A DNA stretch of 15,908 nucleotides from M3007 sp038249605. Lineage in GTDB: Bacteria > Bacteroidota > Bacteroidia > Chitinophagales > Saprospiraceae. The DNA lies in assembly GCA_038249605.1 (NCBI GenBank), contig JBBSDH010000084.1, positions 1 through 15,908 of the forward strand, written 5' to 3'. Positions 13,535 through 15,908 of the stretch are shown here, in pieces. Each line of letters starts with the position of its first letter. Position 1 is the first letter of the stretch. Made by a program: the position numbers and the translations under genes. The notes below the pieces were generated by a model that worked only from the letters and a program-made list of their open reading frames with translations, was not told the DNA's origin and ran no database searches.

Positions 13535-15651
13535 GGTATGTAAATTTTGAGTGCCTGGGTTTGGGTTTTGGACGAAATAACAGCAATGTAGATGCCTGTG
13601 TTCAGATTTTGCATTACTGGAACAACAGGTTGGGCGTCGTTTTGTACCTGTTGATGCAGCAATTTACCACCTATATCAAAAACTTGCAAGGTGTACGGCA
13701 ATTCTATTTCCTGATGGGAAACCCAAAGCATGCCATTAAGCCATTCGAGGGTGGCCGTCGGACGGGCACTGCGACCCTCTTCAGGTCTCTCCAGCCTGTT
13801 GTCTACAACAGTAAGTTCGCAGCCTTCCCGTTCGCCCCCTCCACGGTACCCCCAATGGCCGGTTGGCATTTGAGACAGGCCTATGGTGTTGAGGCCCTGA
13901 GCGATGAAATGGCCGCGAACTTCCGACTGTAGAGTGGATTGGTTCAGTCCAGGCCAGTGCTCGGCCAGCGAATAGACGCCATGACCGTTGCTACAACATT
14001 GAAGGCCGGATTGTTCCAAAGCACTGGGTTGAATCACTCCGCTGAGGCGGTAGGAGCTCCGAAGACGCGCATCGGCCCGGTATTTCTCCTTTCCCTGGGC
14101 CGTTACCCTGCCGTTGCTCGTCAACACCACAGTTAATGTGCGGTTTACCCGAAGATCCAAAAAGTTGTCGCCCGAAAAAAGTACACCGCCTGGATGGTTT
14201 GATGTGCCACATGTACCGGAGTTCGGCCAATAGTTGGTGGTGAAAAACGTTGAAATTGCATCGGTGGCCTGGGTGCCGTAATACGTTTTGAACAACGCTT
14301 CAGTCAAAGCACTGACACCTTCTATTCCCGAAAATGTTTTGTATGAATAAAAGGCTGCTTTCAGCAGATTGCCGGCAAATTTTCCTTCGTCGAAGTCGGA
14401 CTCGCAACCCATGCCCGAACGGAGCCGGTCGGAATCAATGACGGTGGAGGTGCCGGCAGGGTCGTCGCTGTAGCGGTAGCTGATGTACGCCACATCTTCT
14501 GCCACGGCATTGGCCGCACGTCCGTTCAGACACCATCCATCACGTTTTTCTGCCCTAGAGGATGCATCTGCGGCATATTTGTAACTGATGCTGACCTGCC
14601 GGTAAGGCGAACGTTCACATGGACAATCTTCTGGTTTGTAATACTCTGCGCCAATGCACATAAGGCTGTACGACAAATAGGCCACATGCCCATCCCCCGG
14701 ACCCGGGTCGCAACGTGGATCGTCGCCTGCCTGGTCGCACTGCGGGTTGATTTCGCTGGCATGCCAACCGCCAACGCAGCGTTTTGTTTCGATCCAAGCT
14801 TCTTGGTATTTGCTGGCGCCGATGTAGCTGTACGCGTACCATGCTTTGCCATGGCCGTTTCCGAAATAAGAGGTTGTACTGCCATCTTCGGCCAGCTTAA
14901 ATAATGGGTAGTAGGTACCCTCCTGGCCCCATGTGGTGTTGACAAACGTTCCAATGGATCCGGGCGTGACATTTCCCCTAACGGCAAGTTGCAATGGGCG
15001 GCAAATACATGTTCCTTCAGGCAATGGATCGCCATCGGGTTTGGGCGGCAATATACCAATCCAGGCATCCGGTAGCACTTCACCCGCATATAAGTACTGC
15101 TGAATAAACCACGATTTTTCAAGAATACTGACACCTGTAATGTCATCCAGTACTTCATACAAATCGCGTGAATCAGGATTGGCAGCCCAATAGGTGAGTG
15201 GAACATACAATTCCCTGTTGAGGGAAATGACGTCACTTTCTAACTTATGTGTGGTAAAGCTACCAAGAGGTACATATTGTGCCGATACGGTGTGATACCA
15301 AAGCACTTCGTATTCACCCCCCAGTGGCAGAGATGGCAAAGTATACTCCGTATGCGCATCGTATACCTGCATGGGATGCAAGATGGGAAAAGTCTGTGAA
15401 TTGGTTTGTCGGTAGAATATGGTTGTCGAATCAAAACTCGAAAGCGAACGGATGTTAAGCACAACTCGAGCTTGTGTTTCATATCGAACCACTAAAGAAT
15501 TTACAGATAGTGGAGCGATAGGTGTGTCAATACTAAGACCAAAGTCTTGTGGAACCGTAAAGCCAAGATCAAGCGTGTCGTCTTCGATTCCATCTTGTGA
15601 AAAGGCAGGTGTAAGAAATGTCAACCCCAGCCAGCCAACTGCAATCAGCAA
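13531..15651 (-). CDS. Large cysteine-rich T9SS-secreted protein of unknown function
   Basis: This secreted protein has 706 residues from TTG 15651. The visible signal is LIAVGWLGLTFLTPAFSQD, but from TTG it lacks a basic N-region. The frame stays open upstream to 15727 without ATG or GTG, and an ACG at 15699 followed by AAA AAC AAG would give a normal signal peptide (xKNKTIVTVPFLQTVRLLIA). Residues about 40-135 resemble a fibronectin III-like beta domain. The middle (200-440) is rich in Tyr, Gly and Cys, with repeated strand motifs AWYAYSYI (270), VAYLSYSL (323), VSISYKYA (353), VAYISYRY (387) and AFYSYK (433). In all there are 14 cysteines. The C-terminus (about 632-706) resembles a T9SS type A sorting domain: TLQVFDIGGKLLHQQVQ and LNTGIYIAVISSKTQTQALK. 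It overlaps the next gene by ATGA. Function is unknown. Confidence 0.87.
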   Translation of the reverse strand: MLIAVGWLGLTFLTPAFSQDGIEDDTLDLGFTVPQDFGLSIDTPIAPLSVNSLVVRYETQARVVLNIRSLSSFDSTTIFYRQTNSQTFPILHPMQVYDAHTEYTLPSLPLGGEYEVLWYHTVSAQYVPLGSFTTHKLESDVISLNRELYVPLTYWAANPDSRDLYEVLDDITGVSILEKSWFIQQYLYAGEVLPDAWIGILPPKPDGDPLPEGTCICRPLQLAVRGNVTPGSIGTFVNTTWGQEGTYYPLFKLAEDGSTTSYFGNGHGKAWYAYSYIGASKYQEAWIETKRCVGGWHASEINPQCDQAGDDPRCDPGPGDGHVAYLSYSLMCIGAEYYKPEDCPCERSPYRQVSISYKYAADASSRAEKRDGWCLNGRAANAVAEDVAYISYRYSDDPAGTSTVIDSDRLRSGMGCESDFDEGKFAGNLLKAAFYSYKTFSGIEGVSALTEALFKTYYGTQATDAISTFFTTNYWPNSGTCGTSNHPGGVLFSGDNFLDLRVNRTLTVVLTSNGRVTAQGKEKYRADARLRSSYRLSGVIQPSALEQSGLQCCSNGHGVYSLAEHWPGLNQSTLQSEVRGHFIAQGLNTIGLSQMPTGHWGYRGGGEREGCELTVVDNRLERPEEGRSARPTATLEWLNGMLWVSHQEIELPYTLQVFDIGGKLLHQQVQNDAQPVVPVMQNLNTGIYIAVISSKTQTQALKIYIP

Positions 15652-15727
15652 TCGAACTGTTTGTAGGAAGGGGACTGTAACAATGGTCTTGTTTTTCGTG
15701 GTGTTAGTTTTATAGGTTAATATTTGT

Positions 15728-15735
15728 CAAATATA
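15728..15735 (-). promoter_or_regulatory. -7 promoter element for the 13531-15651 gene
   Basis: TATATTTG on the minus strand matches TAnnTTTG exactly. Transcription would start near 15721, about 22 bases before the ACG candidate start (15699) and about 70 before TTG 15651. No clear TTTG sits 19-21 bases upstream. Confidence 0.5.
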
Positions 15736-15747
15736 ATTTCCAAGCCA

Positions 15748-15777
15748 TTGAATAGTTTTTTTTAATTTGTATATTTG
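15748..15777 (+). promoter_or_regulatory. Plus-strand Bacteroidota-type promoter
   Basis: TTG at 15748-15750, a 19-base AT-rich spacer and TATATTTG at 15770-15777 match the -33/-7 consensus with ideal spacing. It points out of the right edge of the window and is back-to-back with the minus-strand element at 15728-15735. It would serve the putative gene starting at 15868, with a leader of about 85 bases. Confidence 0.5.
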
Positions 15778-15867
15778 TTCAGTTAAATATCCTTCTCTAC
15801 AGAAATATATCATTTGTCATGGACTGATTTCCCAAATTTCAGAAATATCAACACGCTGATTACCGAA

Positions 15868-15908
15868 ATGCCAAAAAACAAGGAACAATGCCGCTACCCG
15901 TTGCAAAA
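15868..15908 (+). CDS. Putative start of a plus-strand gene cut by the window edge
   Basis: ATG at 15868 opens a frame with no stop to the window end (MPKNKEQCRYPLQ, 13 codons). It lies downstream of a well-spaced plus-strand promoter, and the basic Met-Pro-Lys-Asn-Lys opening is reminiscent of Bacteroidota WYL-type transcriptional regulators, but 13 residues cannot establish a family. An ATG at 15819 is followed at once by TGA and is not a start. It could also be chance. Confidence 0.4.
   Translation, partial: MPKNKEQCRYPLQ

Noticed and set aside
14526..15236. 236-codon minus-strand frame inside the large T9SS gene
   Set aside because: An alternative frame of the same strand within a longer frame that has both a signal peptide and a sorting domain. 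Its composition (Thr/Arg/Met-rich, no domain) is that of a shadow, so I do not read it as a frameshifted part.

Overview
The window looks like a chromosomal segment of a Bacteroidota bacterium, most likely from the Saprospiria/Chitinophagia side of the phylum. Four things point there: two secreted proteins end in type IX secretion (T9SS) sorting domains, there is a TonB-dependent receptor with an N-terminal carboxypeptidase-regulatory-like domain, NusB has a long N-terminal extension, and several intergenic regions carry the Bacteroidota promoter element TAnnTTTG while Shine-Dalgarno sites are largely absent. Genus is an inference I cannot settle.

Layout, almost all on the minus strand. At the left edge (1-2484) is a three-gene proton-translocating NAD(P)+ transhydrogenase operon, read pntAA (soluble alpha-1), pntAB (membrane alpha-2), pntB (beta, cut by the window edge). 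pntB shows an apparent one-base frameshift in an A-run about 40 bases from the edge. Upstream of it is a small two-helix membrane protein of unknown role (2541-3155). Next come a TonB-dependent outer-membrane receptor and an unrecognised lipoprotein coupled by an ATGA overlap (3351-6220), preceded by a family 2 glycosyltransferase (6265-7047).

A strong inverted repeat built from GTCGAC-type units (7093-7160) lies between the glycosyltransferase and the only certain plus-strand gene, a LysE-type exporter (7179-7787), which converges on nusB (7805-8740). Upstream of nusB, in the same direction, are a T9SS cargo protein with a choice-of-anchor-J-like domain (8805-9872) and, 7 bases before that, a heptose-7-phosphate kinase of LPS core synthesis (9880-10872). 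A hairpin terminator (10942-10973) separates these from an acyl-CoA dehydrogenase (11046-12221).

The right third is a cell-surface cluster of unrecognised proteins: a lipoprotein with its own promoter (12319-12753), a cysteine-rich lipoprotein (12860-13534), and a 14-cysteine T9SS cargo protein (13531-15651, probably starting further upstream at a non-ATG codon) coupled to the cysteine-rich lipoprotein by another ATGA overlap. The AT-rich gap at 15700-15867 holds back-to-back TAnnTTTG promoters, and a plus-strand gene may begin at 15868.

Most of the window is ordinary core metabolism and envelope biology. I see no CRISPR array, tRNA, rRNA, insertion sequence or phage gene. The least explained part is the coupled cysteine-rich surface pair at the right, followed by the receptor-lipoprotein pair.
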